36,141 nt of DNA from Bacteroidales bacterium (GCA_017472115.1 JAFUQW010000144.1:1-36141); one strand, 5' to 3'; shown: positions 1 to 9,767, counted from the first letter of the stretch. Notes: generated by a model not told the origin, from the sequence alone. Numbers and translations are program-made.

Positions 1-1
1 G

Positions 2-606
<605 letters not shown>

Positions 607-607
<1 letters not shown>

Positions 608-1461
608 TGAGAAGCAGACTCATAGCATTCATAATGATCGTCTTGCCGGCTTTGTCGTCGTGCAAGGCGATTTCATCCTTTTTTACCGGTGATGAAGTTG
701 TTGCCGAGGTAAGCGGGGAGAAACTCTACCGCAGTGACCTTGAAAAGATTCTTCCGAAAGGACTCGCTCCGGAGGACAGCACCCGTCTTGCCATGCAGTA
801 TATTGCCACATGGGCGTCGGATCTTGTTTATATCAATATTGCGGAAGAACAGCTTTCCAAATCGGAAAAGGACGTGACCAAGGAACTTGAGGACTACAGG
901 AAGTCCCTCCTGAAATATCGTTATGAGCAGCTTTATGTAAACGAAAGGCTTGACACAGCGGTTACGGAAGAGCAGATCCGGGAATATTATGATACCCATC
1001 AGGATAAGTTCGTCCTTCGTCGTCCTCTTGTCAAGGCCAAGTACCTGAGCATATTTTCCGATTCTCCGGCCAAGGAGCAGATCAGAAAAAGGATGTCCTC
1101 GTCTGACATAGATGTTCTTGTCGAGGCGGACAGCCTTGCATATTCTGCCGCTCATAAATATACAGGATGGAATGACGGATGGATAGATGTGTCCGTGCTG
1201 GCTCGTGAATATGGAATGGATTATGATTCCATGCTTGCCCTGAAGAAGGGAAACTGGATAGAATATGAGGGTGAGGACGGGCTTTCGCGCATTTCATATA
1301 TTTCAGATATGGTGCAGGATGGAGAGCTTGCTCCGATCGAGTACGAATCGCAAAACATCAAGGATATGATCATCAGCACGCGGAAGCAGACACTTATTCT
1401 GACTTTGGAACAGGATTTGCTGAAGGACGCGCGCGATAATGGAAATTTTGTAATCTATTAG
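607..1461 (+). CDS. Lipoprotein, SurA/parvulin-like fold without an obvious rotamase domain
   Basis: This is a 284-residue protein with a lipoprotein signal peptide (lipobox ending LSSC, Cys19), so it should be anchored in a membrane facing the periplasm. The first 80 mature residues (VVAEVSGEKLYRSDLEKILP, then helices) resemble the N-terminal chaperone module of SurA/PpiD-type proteins, and the stretch EEQIREYYDTHQDKF resembles the helix that normally leads into a parvulin domain. No typical parvulin core can be read afterwards, so it is probably a chaperone rather than an active isomerase. Its start overlaps the guaB stop, and surA follows three bases after its own stop, so the two probably work together in outer-membrane protein folding. 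The function is inferred from fold-like features and context. Confidence 0.75.
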
Positions 1462-1464
1462 GAA

Positions 1465-2865
1465 ATGAGATATTACCATGCTCTCAAAGGTGTGGCTGCA
1501 TTAGCCTTTGCCGTCATTTCGACGGCTGTTTCAGCCCAGAGATATTCAAACGGACTTATAGACAAGACTGTTGCCGTCGTCGGCAATGAAGTGATCATGC
1601 TCTCGCAGCTTGAGGAAGAAGTGCAGATGATGCGGGCATACGGCATGATGTCGGACAAGAACGGTCGTTGCGAGCTTCTTGAGTCGATGATGTCGTCTAA
1701 GCTCTTCCTGATGCAGGCTCGTCTGGATTCTCTCGAAGTGAACAGCGACAATGTGGAAAACATGCTTTCACAGCAGGTTGACAGGATCCGTCAGCAGCTT
1801 GGAGGAGACAAGCAGGTTGAGGAGTATTTCGGAAAGCCACTGTATAAGCTTCGTCAGGAATGGAGAGAGACATTCAGGGATCAGAGCCTTACCCAGCAGA
1901 TGCAGGGACAGATTGCCGAGAAGGTGCCTGCCCTGACACCGCATGACGTGCGTAAATATATCGAAAGGACTGATCCTGAGGATCTTCCGGTGGTTCCTGT
2001 CAAATATCAGCTGAGTCAGATATGTGTCTATCCGGACAGGGAGGCTGCCGGTCTGGCCGTGAAGGAAAGGCTGCTGAATCTCAGGGAACGTATCATCAAC
2101 GGAGAGAGATTCTCTACCCTTGCCCGAATCTATTCGCAGGATCCGGGAAGTGCGATGAAGGGAGGTGAACTCGGAATGGCGCCTAAGTCTATCTTCTGGC
2201 CGGTGTTCTCCGATGCCGCCATGGCTCTCAAGCCGGGTGTCGTTTCCCAGATTGTAGAGACCCCGGACGGATTCCACATCATAGAAGTGCTGGACAAGGA
2301 CGGCGACATGTTCAATGCGCGCCATATTCTCCTCAAGCCGGAATATACTTCGGAGGACAGGGAGAAGGGATTCAAGCTCCTTGACAGTCTAAGGACAGAG
2401 ATCAATGCCGGGAATATAACTTTCGAGGTGGCTGCATGGGCATATTCGGAGGACCTTCCTACCAGGACCAACGGCGGACAGATGGCCGATCCCACCACCG
2501 GTTCGTCATATTTCGAGATAGACGAGCTCAAGCCTCAGGACTATGCGGCGATCCGTGACCTTGAACCGGGAGAGATTTCTACCCCTGTCGAATCTCTTGA
2601 TAATGAGGGTGTTGAAGCAGGTCGTGACGGTAATCTCGTTTACAAGATAGTTAAGGTTGACAAGATAATCCCGTCTCATACGGCTTCATTCGAAAACGAC
2701 TATACTCTCCTTCTTGACCAGGCCAAAGCCGAACTTTCCCAGAAGGCGATAGATGACTTCATCGATTCCAAGATAAGGTCAACCTACATCATCATCGATC
2801 CTCTTTTCGGTGATTGCGAGTTCAAGAACAACGCATGGCTTGAAAAGGTCAGAAAACCTGAATGA
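1465..2865 (+). CDS. surA: Periplasmic SurA-type peptidyl-prolyl cis-trans isomerase
   Basis: SurA is a periplasmic chaperone with parvulin domains that escorts outer-membrane proteins. The protein has 466 residues, with a cleavable signal peptide (cut probably after VSAQ) and a SurA N-terminal segment (DKTVAVVGNEVIMLSQLEEE). Two parvulin-like segments follow. The first spans about 178-280 and includes FSTLARIYSQDPGSAMKGGELG and the end motif GFHIIEVLDK. The second spans about 285-400 and includes ARHILLKPEYTSEDREKG and the degenerate AWAYSEDLPTRTNGGQMA. This architecture is typical of Bacteroidota SurA proteins. It sits in a tight run: 3 nt after the preceding lipoprotein gene and overlapping the OstA-like gene by 4 nt (ATGA). 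The family is certain; the symbol is used by similarity. Confidence 0.9.
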   Translation: MRYYHALKGVAALAFAVISTAVSAQRYSNGLIDKTVAVVGNEVIMLSQLEEEVQMMRAYGMMSDKNGRCELLESMMSSKLFLMQARLDSLEVNSDNVENMLSQQVDRIRQQLGGDKQVEEYFGKPLYKLRQEWRETFRDQSLTQQMQGQIAEKVPALTPHDVRKYIERTDPEDLPVVPVKYQLSQICVYPDREAAGLAVKERLLNLRERIINGERFSTLARIYSQDPGSAMKGGELGMAPKSIFWPVFSDAAMALKPGVVSQIVETPDGFHIIEVLDKDGDMFNARHILLKPEYTSEDREKGFKLLDSLRTEINAGNITFEVAAWAYSEDLPTRTNGGQMADPTTGSSYFEIDELKPQDYAAIRDLEPGEISTPVESLDNEGVEAGRDGNLVYKIVKVDKIIPSHTASFENDYTLLLDQAKAELSQKAIDDFIDSKIRSTYIIIDPLFGDCEFKNNAWLEKVRKPE

Positions 2866-5591
2866 TCCGGATGAAGCAGATCAGGAACACGTTAGCCGTT
2901 CTGTTTGCCATTCTGATGGCGATGCCGCTGATGGCGCAGCAGAAGAAAGAGCAGTCGGACAGTCTTGTCAGGCTGCTTAAGTCGCAGTCTGTGCAGATGG
3001 TTGATGTGGAGGGCGGACGCTATAGGAAAGTGGTAGGTCCGGCCAGATTCCTGCATAACGATACCTATCTTCTTTGCGATACCGCTTATTGGAACGTGGA
3101 GACCAATATAATCGATGCTTGGGGCAATGTCAGCATTCTTCAGGATGAGACTGTCCTTACGAGTGACAAGCTCATCTATCTCGTGGAACAGGACCTGGCT
3201 CAGTTCCGGGGATCTGTGGTGCAGCTGACTGACAAGGACCATAACACTCTAAGGACCAGACATCTGGATTACAATACAAAGGATTCCGTCGCTGTGTTCA
3301 TGAATGGAGGTGCTATGAGGGACAAGGACGGACAGATAATCGAAAGCCGGAACGGCACATATGACTCCAAGATAAGCACATTCACCTTTGACAATGATGT
3401 GAACATGTTCACGGATTCCATATTTGTCAGGACGCGCAGTCTCGTATATGAATCCGACTACAGTCTTGCAACCTTCGGCAAAGGGACCAATGCGTGGAAG
3501 GATGACAACATGCTGTCCTCCGAAAGCGGATGGTACGACAGTGAAGAGGAACTTTTCCTTTTCACGGACAATGTACATGTCATGTCAGCCGATCAGGAAG
3601 GGTGGTGCGACAGTCTGTATTTCAACCGCATGACGACCGGTGTGGAGCTTCTTGGCAATGCTCAGGTTTCTGACACTACCCGCAATGTGTTTGCTCTTGC
3701 CGGCAGGATAGAATATGTCGATTCGGTCTCCAAGGTGACTCTGACACGCAAGCCGGCCGTCATCACTCAGACCGAGACTCAGGAAGGAGGTGTCGATACC
3801 GTATATCTCGGAGCGGACAAGCTGGTTTATTACACTATCAAGATGTGTGATATCGCTCCGTATGTGGTAGAAGATGCAAAGAAACGTCTGGAGACTCTCG
3901 ATGTGGATCCGGTCGGAACTTTCAGGAAGAAGGCTGCGGAAGAGGCCGCCAAGGCTGCAGAGGAAGCTGCAAAGAATGATCCGAATTATCGCCCTAAGCA
4001 ACCGCCTAAGGCTTCGGCGGCTCCTTATCTGGGGCCGGTCCGGTCTGCAGCCGATTCTCTCATGGTCAGGAAGCAGGGCCTGGACAGTCTAAGGACCGTT
4101 CTTGCCGATTCGATGGCTGTCAGGAAATCTGCCATGCCGGATACTCTCGCTGCTGCTCCTTTCGGTCGCAATATGAAGTTATCGCCGGCTGCTGCCGCAC
4201 CAGTCGATTCGCTTGTGGCATCGTTGGATTCGCTTTCAGTACCGCTTGATTCACTTGCACTTTCCGACAGCACGGCATTGGCAGACACCACTGCCCTGAT
4301 CGACAGCACGTCTCTCGTGCCGCCTGATACCACCAAGATAGGCTTTCTTGAAGCTCTCGGAGCGGTGAAGATATACAGGAAAGACATGCAGGTGGTGTGT
4401 GATTCCTTGCTTTACAGCGATCTGGATTCTCTTGCAAGGCTTTTCGACGATCCTATCATATATCAGGACATCGTACGTCAGTACAGGGCGGACAGCATAT
4501 ATGTGGTTGTCGATGGAGGCGCTCTCGAGAAGGCGAGTCTCATGGCCAATGCCTTCATAACCATTCAGGAGGACACTTCCCACTATGACCAGATAAAGGG
4601 CACGGAGATGATGGCCTATTTCGATGAAAAGGGAGGCCTCAAGAGATTTGATGTGCTCGGAGGTGCATCTGCCTTGTTCTTCCTCGAAGAGAACGGCTCT
4701 CTGGCGACTGTGAACAAGACGGATTCCAAGATGCTTTCCGCTACTTTCAAGAACGGAGAGATACAGAGGATATATTACTTTGAATCTCCTAAGAATGACG
4801 GTTATCCGATAGTTCAGCTCAGCAAGGATGAGAGAGAACTGAAGGGTTTCAGATGGGATCCTGACAGAAGGCCTGCCGACAGGACTGCGGTGACTCCGTT
4901 GTCTCTGCGTCCGAGTCAGAGGGAAAGCTACTCAGCCCGTCCTCGTGCGGAGTTCAAGCAGACTGATATTTATTTCCCGGGTTATATTTCGGATATATAT
5001 CGTCAGATTGAGGTTCGTGACTCACTGCGGGTTGTGCGCGAAAGAGAGCGTGCCATAGCTGAGCGTGAAGCGGCGGCCCGTGCCCGACTTGACAGTCTCG
5101 CTCTTGCCGATTCCCTTGCAAACGTGGCTTCCCTTGCCAAGGCTGATTCTCTTGCGAGGGCTGACTCTCTTGCAGCTGCATCCAAGGCACTTGCGGATTC
5201 GCTTGCATTGGCCGATTCGCTCAAGATCGCCGACTCGCTTGCCGTACCGAAGATTCTGACTCCGGAAGAAATACGTGCCGCTGAAAAGGCTGCCGCGAAA
5301 GAGGCTAAGGCAAAGCAGAAAGCTGAGGCTAAGGCCGCTAAGGAAGCGAAGAAAAAGGCGAAGCAGGAAGCTCTCGAAGCCAAATGGGCGGAAGCTGACA
5401 AGCGGGATGCGGACAAGGCTGCTGCCAAGGCCGCGAAGAAACTTGCCAAGGAGCGCGAGAAGAAACGCAAGGCTCTCGCCGATCAGGCCCGTCAGGAACA
5501 GAAGGACGCAGAAATCCTCGAACGTTATCGTCAGAAATACGAAAAGCGCAAGGCCCGCGAAATCAGCAAGGCTTCAAGGAAACAATCTTAA
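2862..5591 (+). CDS. OstA/LptA-like organic solvent tolerance protein with repetitive C-terminus
   Basis: This 909-residue protein has a signal peptide (MPLMAQQ cut). Residues about 40-340 read as OstA/LptA-like beta-strand repeats (phrases such as DNVHVMS, LLGNAQVSD, DSIFVRTRSLVYES), the fold that bridges lipopolysaccharide across the periplasm. A Pro/Ala/Lys-rich linker with many DSL/DST phrases covers about 355-490, and a second OstA-like segment covers about 494-680. The C-terminus is low complexity: repeated ADSLA heptads at about 742-800, then a Lys/Ala/Glu-rich stretch from 807 to the end that should form a long charged helix, reminiscent of TolA. It overlaps surA by 4 nt and probably works in LPS or outer-membrane assembly. 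The role of the tail is unknown. Confidence 0.88.
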   Translation: MIRMKQIRNTLAVLFAILMAMPLMAQQKKEQSDSLVRLLKSQSVQMVDVEGGRYRKVVGPARFLHNDTYLLCDTAYWNVETNIIDAWGNVSILQDETVLTSDKLIYLVEQDLAQFRGSVVQLTDKDHNTLRTRHLDYNTKDSVAVFMNGGAMRDKDGQIIESRNGTYDSKISTFTFDNDVNMFTDSIFVRTRSLVYESDYSLATFGKGTNAWKDDNMLSSESGWYDSEEELFLFTDNVHVMSADQEGWCDSLYFNRMTTGVELLGNAQVSDTTRNVFALAGRIEYVDSVSKVTLTRKPAVITQTETQEGGVDTVYLGADKLVYYTIKMCDIAPYVVEDAKKRLETLDVDPVGTFRKKAAEEAAKAAEEAAKNDPNYRPKQPPKASAAPYLGPVRSAADSLMVRKQGLDSLRTVLADSMAVRKSAMPDTLAAAPFGRNMKLSPAAAAPVDSLVASLDSLSVPLDSLALSDSTALADTTALIDSTSLVPPDTTKIGFLEALGAVKIYRKDMQVVCDSLLYSDLDSLARLFDDPIIYQDIVRQYRADSIYVVVDGGALEKASLMANAFITIQEDTSHYDQIKGTEMMAYFDEKGGLKRFDVLGGASALFFLEENGSLATVNKTDSKMLSATFKNGEIQRIYYFESPKNDGYPIVQLSKDERELKGFRWDPDRRPADRTAVTPLSLRPSQRESYSARPRAEFKQTDIYFPGYISDIYRQIEVRDSLRVVRERERAIAEREAAARARLDSLALADSLANVASLAKADSLARADSLAAASKALADSLALADSLKIADSLAVPKILTPEEIRAAEKAAAKEAKAKQKAEAKAAKEAKKKAKQEALEAKWAEADKRDADKAAAKAAKKLAKEREKKRKALADQARQEQKDAEILERYRQKYEKRKAREISKASRKQS

Positions 5592-5596
5592 AGCAT

Positions 5597-6478
5597 ATGA
5601 TCATGCAGACATTGAAGAATGATATGCTGACTGTCGTGGTCAGCAGGCATGGAGCAGAGCTCTCAAGTATCAGAAAAGGTGAAACCGAATATCTCTGGCA
5701 GGCAGATCCGAAGTTCTGGGCCCGTCATTCTCCTGTTCTTTTCCCGATTGTCGGTAGTGTGTGGGAAGGACATTATAGGGTGGCAGACAAGGATTTCGCT
5801 CTCGGTCAGCACGGCTTTGCACGTGATATGGACTTTACGCTTGTGGAGCAGAATGATGACATGCTCCGTTACCGGCTTGAATCCTGTGTAGAGACATTGG
5901 CAAAGTATCCGTGGCCATTCCGCCTCGAGATAGCTTACAGACTGCATGGCAACAAGATAGATGTCATCTGGGAGGTTTCCAACCCGGGATCTGAGGATAT
6001 GTATTTCCAGATAGGAGCACATCCTGCATTCAATTATCCTGATTATGATCCTGCTGCGGATGCTCGCGGATATTTCTCTTTCGACAGGAAAGAGGGACTG
6101 GAGTGCATCAGGATAAAGGAAAAGGGTTGCGTGGATGCCGTCACGAAATATCCGCTTGAACTTGATCCGGACGGCAGATATCCTCTCACAAGCTCTACTT
6201 TTGATGTAATAGATACCCTTATGCTTCAGGACAGCCAGTTGAGAAGGGTTACTCTTCACCGCACTGACGGTACTCCTTGGCTGAGTCTCGACTTTACGGC
6301 TCCTGTGGTAGGACTCTGGTCACCGCCGACAAAGAATGCTCCGTTCATCTGCATAGAACCGTGGTACGGACGATGCGACAGGGCCGGATATGAGGGCGAT
6401 TACCGCGAGAAGGACTGGATCAACCGTCTCGCCCCCGGCGAAACTTTCAGCAGCGTTTATACGATAGAAATACATTAG
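5597..6478 (+). CDS. Aldose 1-epimerase family protein (LacX-like)
   Basis: This 293-residue cytosolic protein belongs to the galactose-mutarotase-like superfamily. Visible family features are FWARHSPVLFPIVGS near the N-terminus, the active-site region QIGAHPAFNYP with the conserved histidine, and the C-terminal APFICIEPWYG with a conserved Glu, followed by the typical ending LAPGETFSSVYTI. Members interconvert sugar anomers or hexose-6-phosphate anomers; LacX-type members are poorly characterised. It follows the OstA-like gene by 5 nt and is probably the last gene of that operon. An in-frame ATG two codons further on is an alternative start. The substrate cannot be told from sequence. Confidence 0.9.
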   Translation: MIMQTLKNDMLTVVVSRHGAELSSIRKGETEYLWQADPKFWARHSPVLFPIVGSVWEGHYRVADKDFALGQHGFARDMDFTLVEQNDDMLRYRLESCVETLAKYPWPFRLEIAYRLHGNKIDVIWEVSNPGSEDMYFQIGAHPAFNYPDYDPAADARGYFSFDRKEGLECIRIKEKGCVDAVTKYPLELDPDGRYPLTSSTFDVIDTLMLQDSQLRRVTLHRTDGTPWLSLDFTAPVVGLWSPPTKNAPFICIEPWYGRCDRAGYEGDYREKDWINRLAPGETFSSVYTIEIH

Positions 6479-6506
6479 AAGACTTTCGAGCATAGTTTTT
6501 GAGTTG

Positions 6507-6540
6507 CCTGCGTTTCGGTTAGTTATAATTAAAACGCAGG
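6507..6540 (+). terminator. Hairpin between the aldose-epimerase-like gene and the lipocalin gene
   Basis: CCTGCGTTT (6507-6515) pairs perfectly with AAACGCAGG (6532-6540), with a 16-nt AT-rich loop, followed by TTTATT. It lies 29 nt after the epimerase stop and ends 6 nt before the lipocalin ATG. It is probably the terminator of the upstream operon. Its position means it would also hide the lipocalin start on any read-through transcript. Confidence 0.55.
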
Positions 6541-6546
6541 TTTATT

Positions 6547-7086
6547 ATGAAACGTCTGATTCAAATCGCACTGGCGGCCATGCTGCTTCCAGTGCTCTCG
6601 TCGGCTCAGGAGCCGTATGACAATTCAACCATCTCAAGATTCGACCTGTCCCGGTATCTCGGCACATGGTATGAACTGGCCCGTTTCGACCACAGTTTCG
6701 AAAGAGGAATGGATAATGTCACTGCAGAATATTATCTTCGTGATGACGGCAAGGTAGATGTCATCAATTCAGGTTGGAAGGAAGGACGGTTCAAGGTTGC
6801 CGACGGAAAGGCCAAGCAACCTGATCCTCTTGCTGATCCGGCCCATCTGAAGGTTTCCTTCTTCCTTTTCTTTTACAGTGACTACAATATCATGATGCTT
6901 GATGACAATTATCAGGTCGCCCTTGTCGGCAGCAAAAGCCCTGATTATCTGTGGATATTGTCACGGAAGCCTGTGCAGCCGGATGCTGTCCTGAGCATCC
7001 TGGTCGAGGAGGCTGAAAGTCGGGGATATGACACTTCCAAGCTTATATGGGTCGATCAGACGATGAATGAAATAGTATTCGATTGA
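6547..7086 (+). CDS. Lipocalin family protein (Blc-like)
   Basis: This is a 179-residue protein with a signal peptide (MKRLIQIALAAMLLPVLSSAQ). The first lipocalin signature is clear at RYLGTWYELARFDHSFERG. The family pattern continues with AEYYLRDDGKVDVINSG, the strand YNIMMLDDNYQVALVGS, and the late motif YLWILSRKP. Bacterial lipocalins (Blc) bind fatty acids or lysophospholipids and are linked to membrane maintenance. E. coli Blc is an outer-membrane lipoprotein, but here there is no lipobox cysteine, so the product is probably soluble in the periplasm. It appears to be a single-gene unit bounded by hairpins on both sides. The ligand is not predictable. Confidence 0.93.
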   Translation: MKRLIQIALAAMLLPVLSSAQEPYDNSTISRFDLSRYLGTWYELARFDHSFERGMDNVTAEYYLRDDGKVDVINSGWKEGRFKVADGKAKQPDPLADPAHLKVSFFLFFYSDYNIMMLDDNYQVALVGSKSPDYLWILSRKPVQPDAVLSILVEEAESRGYDTSKLIWVDQTMNEIVFD

Positions 7087-7093
7087 GAAACGG

Positions 7094-7123
7094 CAGGCAC
7101 TACCTATTTGAGGGTAGTGCCTG
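7094..7123 (+). terminator. Terminator-like hairpin after the lipocalin gene
   Basis: CAGGCACTACC (7094-7104) pairs perfectly over 11 bp with GGTAGTGCCTG (7113-7123) around an 8-nt loop, 8 nt after the lipocalin stop. The following bases (TATGATTTATC) are only weakly T-rich, so termination may be incomplete. Confidence 0.7.
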
Positions 7124-7198
7124 TATGATTTATCATAAAATATCGTGAAAATTACCCTGCTTCTTCTTTGTTCCGTATCGCTGAATCATGAATTTTGA

Positions 7199-7219
7199 TA
7201 TATTTGCGCTTCGCGCAAA
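7199..7219 (+). promoter_or_regulatory. Probable feoAB promoter core with an overlapping inverted repeat
   Basis: TATATTTG (7199-7206) matches the Bacteroidota -7 consensus TAnnTTTG, 23 nt before the feoAB start codon. A perfect 7-bp inverted repeat, TTTGCGC (7203-7209) and GCGCAAA (7213-7219) with a 3-nt spacer, overlaps the end of the -7 box and the expected start point. It could be an operator for an iron-responsive repressor or simply the 5' hairpin of the transcript. No well-placed -33 element is visible. Confidence 0.5.
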
Positions 7220-7229
7220 ACAATAAGAA

Positions 7230-9725
7230 ATGAAGTTGTCGGAACTTAAGACAGGAGAACGTGGAGTGATCGTGAGAGTATCCGGTCACGGCAGTTTCCG
7301 CAAGAGAATAATTGAGATGGGCTTTGTAAAGGGCAATAAGGTGAAGGTGATCCTTAATGCCCCTTTGAGGGATCCTATCGAATATGAAATAATAGGTTAT
7401 AAGATTTCGCTGCGTCGCGAAGAGGCTGCGAAGATCGAGGTCATCAGCGAGGCAGAGGCAAAGGAGCAGATGAGCAGGGATGTGGCTCCCGAGGCTCTGC
7501 GTGCTCTTGAAGCCGATGGTGACTGGCTGGAAAAGGAAATGGATACCCTTGCGGAGGAGCGTCGCAAGCAGATCAGGGTTGCTCTCGTAGGTAATCCGAA
7601 CTGCGGAAAGACCTCGCTTTTCAACATAGCTTCCGGCGGCCATGAGCATGTCGGCAATTACAGTGGCGTGACGGTGGATGCAAAGGAAGGCACATTCGAA
7701 TACGGTGGTTACAGATTCCTTCTGGTCGATCTGCCGGGTACATATTCGTTGTCGGCATATAGCCCTGAAGAACTGTATGTCCGTCGCAACCTTGTGGAGG
7801 AGATGCCGGACGTCGTGGTGAATGTGGTTGACGCATCCAATCTTCAGCGCAATCTCTACCTTACCACCCAGCTCATCGATATGAACCTCCGCACCGTCAT
7901 GGCCCTGAACATGTATGACGAGCTTCAGGAAAAGGGTGACAGATTGGACATCAGGCAGTTGGGCTATCTTCTCGGAATGCCTGTTGTCCCGACCGTCAGC
8001 CGTACGGGCGAGGGCATAGACCGGCTTTTTGACACAGTGATACAGATCTATGAGAAGAGCGATCCGCACCTGTCCCGTCATATCCACATCAATCATGGAG
8101 CCGAACTTGAGCACAGCATCGACAGGATCAAGCTGCTGATCCGGAAGAATACGGACATCAGATATAAATACTCCACACGTTATCTTGCGATCAAATATCT
8201 GGAAAATGACAAGGAGATAGAATCGGTGGTGGAAACGCTTCCTGACCGTGATGAGATCATCGCGGCACGCTTCGAGGAGAACAGGAGGATCAACGGTATT
8301 CTCGGTTCGGGAATCGAGTCTGCCATAGTCGATGCCAAATATGCCTTCGTGCAGGGAGCTCTGGCCGAGACATACATGCCATATCAGGGAAAGAAGAAAC
8401 GCAGTTCTCTGACCGACAAGATCGATGCGGTCGTGACGAACAAGTGGGCGGCATTCCCTATATTCTTCCTCATGCTCTACCTCGTCTTTGACGCTACCTT
8501 TGTCATAGGTGAATATCCTATGCGGTGGATAGAATGGGTGGTCGGGCATTTCGGGGCATTCATCGCCTCGGTCATGCCGGACGGATGGCTGAAGGATCTT
8601 GTCGTAGATGGAATCATTGGCGGTGTGGGAAGTGTCCTTGTATTCCTGCCCAACATTCTGATACTATATCTGTTCATATCCCTTCTGGAAGATTCCGGAT
8701 ATATGGCCCGTGCCGCATTCATCATGGACAGGCTCATGCATAAGATAGGCCTTCACGGAAAATCCTTCATCCCCATGATCATGGGATTCGGCTGCAACGT
8801 GCCGGCCATAATGGCCACAAGGACCATCGAGAGCCGCAAGAGCCGTCTAATCACCATGCTCATCATCCCGCTGATGTCATGTGCGGGGCGACTTCCGGTG
8901 TTTGTCCTCATAGCAGGGGCATTCTTCCCGAAAGGAGCCGGTCTGGTGCTTGTGGGACTCTATGCCCTCGGAATCATCTTTGCCATCATTGCTGCAAGGA
9001 TCATGAGCCGTTTCTTCAAGGATGACGATCTTCCTTTCGTGATGGAGCTTCCTCCATACCGCATCCCGACCGGAAAATCCGTGTTCAGACACACATGGGA
9101 GAAGGGACGTCAGTATCTTCAGAAGATGAGCGGCATCATCCTGATCTGTTCGATCGCGATCTGGTTCCTCGGATATTTCCCTGACCATAATGCATATGAT
9201 TCAGTGCAGGAACAGCAGGAAAATTCATTCATCGGCTATATCGGCAAGACCATGGAACCGGTGCTCGAGCCTCTCGGATTTGACTGGAGGATGGGTGTCG
9301 GCATTGTGGCCGGTGTGGGTGCCAAGGAACTGGTAGTCAGTACTCTCGGTGTGATGTATGCTGTCGAGGAACCGGTGTCTGCCGGTGATGGTTTTGCCGG
9401 AGGAGCTGCCGACGGAGGAACTGCTGTGAGCGGTGATGCCGGAACGGATATCGCCGATGAGACCGTAGTGCCCGTTCCTGATGCGACGGACAGTTCCGGC
9501 GCCGATACACGTCTGCAGCGTGCGTTGGTAAAGACCGTTACCCCTGCGGCGGCCCTTGCCTATATGGTGTTCATCCTGCTCTACTTCCCGTGCATAGCTA
9601 CCTTCGTAGCCATAAAGAACGAAAGCGGCGGCTGGAAATGGGCCATCATCACCGCGGTCTATACCATCCTTCTCGCCTGGGTAGCCGCCTTCATCACCTT
9701 CCGTCTCGCTTCGCTCTTCCTTTAG
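7230..9725 (+). CDS. feoB: Ferrous iron transporter, FeoA-FeoB fusion
   Basis: FeoB imports Fe2+ across the inner membrane; FeoA is its small SH3-like partner. Here both are one 831-residue protein, a common Bacteroidota arrangement. Residues 1-73 are the FeoA domain (KLSELKTGERGVIVRV, then IIEMGFVKGNKVKVI). The G domain follows, with G1 at 121-129 (GNPNCGKTS), G3 at 167 (DLPGTYSLS), and G4 at 227-230 (NMYD). The transmembrane part begins near residue 410 and contains the Gate regions (GFGCNVPAIMATRTI and GVGAKELVVSTLGVMYA). A Gly/Ala/Asp-rich low-complexity insert lies at about 712-760, before the last transmembrane helices. A TAnnTTTG promoter core and an inverted repeat sit directly upstream, and a hairpin follows the stop. 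Confidence 0.97.
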   Translation: MKLSELKTGERGVIVRVSGHGSFRKRIIEMGFVKGNKVKVILNAPLRDPIEYEIIGYKISLRREEAAKIEVISEAEAKEQMSRDVAPEALRALEADGDWLEKEMDTLAEERRKQIRVALVGNPNCGKTSLFNIASGGHEHVGNYSGVTVDAKEGTFEYGGYRFLLVDLPGTYSLSAYSPEELYVRRNLVEEMPDVVVNVVDASNLQRNLYLTTQLIDMNLRTVMALNMYDELQEKGDRLDIRQLGYLLGMPVVPTVSRTGEGIDRLFDTVIQIYEKSDPHLSRHIHINHGAELEHSIDRIKLLIRKNTDIRYKYSTRYLAIKYLENDKEIESVVETLPDRDEIIAARFEENRRINGILGSGIESAIVDAKYAFVQGALAETYMPYQGKKKRSSLTDKIDAVVTNKWAAFPIFFLMLYLVFDATFVIGEYPMRWIEWVVGHFGAFIASVMPDGWLKDLVVDGIIGGVGSVLVFLPNILILYLFISLLEDSGYMARAAFIMDRLMHKIGLHGKSFIPMIMGFGCNVPAIMATRTIESRKSRLITMLIIPLMSCAGRLPVFVLIAGAFFPKGAGLVLVGLYALGIIFAIIAARIMSRFFKDDDLPFVMELPPYRIPTGKSVFRHTWEKGRQYLQKMSGIILICSIAIWFLGYFPDHNAYDSVQEQQENSFIGYIGKTMEPVLEPLGFDWRMGVGIVAGVGAKELVVSTLGVMYAVEEPVSAGDGFAGGAADGGTAVSGDAGTDIADETVVPVPDATDSSGADTRLQRALVKTVTPAAALAYMVFILLYFPCIATFVAIKNESGGWKWAIITAVYTILLAWVAAFITFRLASLFL

Positions 9726-9767
9726 TGACGCTGGCAGCTAAATGTCTGTCACTCAGTCTTTTATGAT

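Noticed and set aside
3585..4001. Minus-strand frames opposite the OstA-like gene
   Set aside because: Shadow frames of a conserved long coding region with no motif of their own.
5085..5260. ADSLA-encoding repeats considered as a minisatellite or assembly error
   Set aside because: Codon choice differs between units and the frame continues into a plausible helical tail, so it reads as genuine protein repeat sequence.
7152..8549. 465-codon open frame on the minus strand opposite feoAB
   Set aside because: It lies fully antisense to a gene with complete FeoA and FeoB motifs, has no recognisable domain, and has a His/Arg-rich composition typical of a shadow frame.
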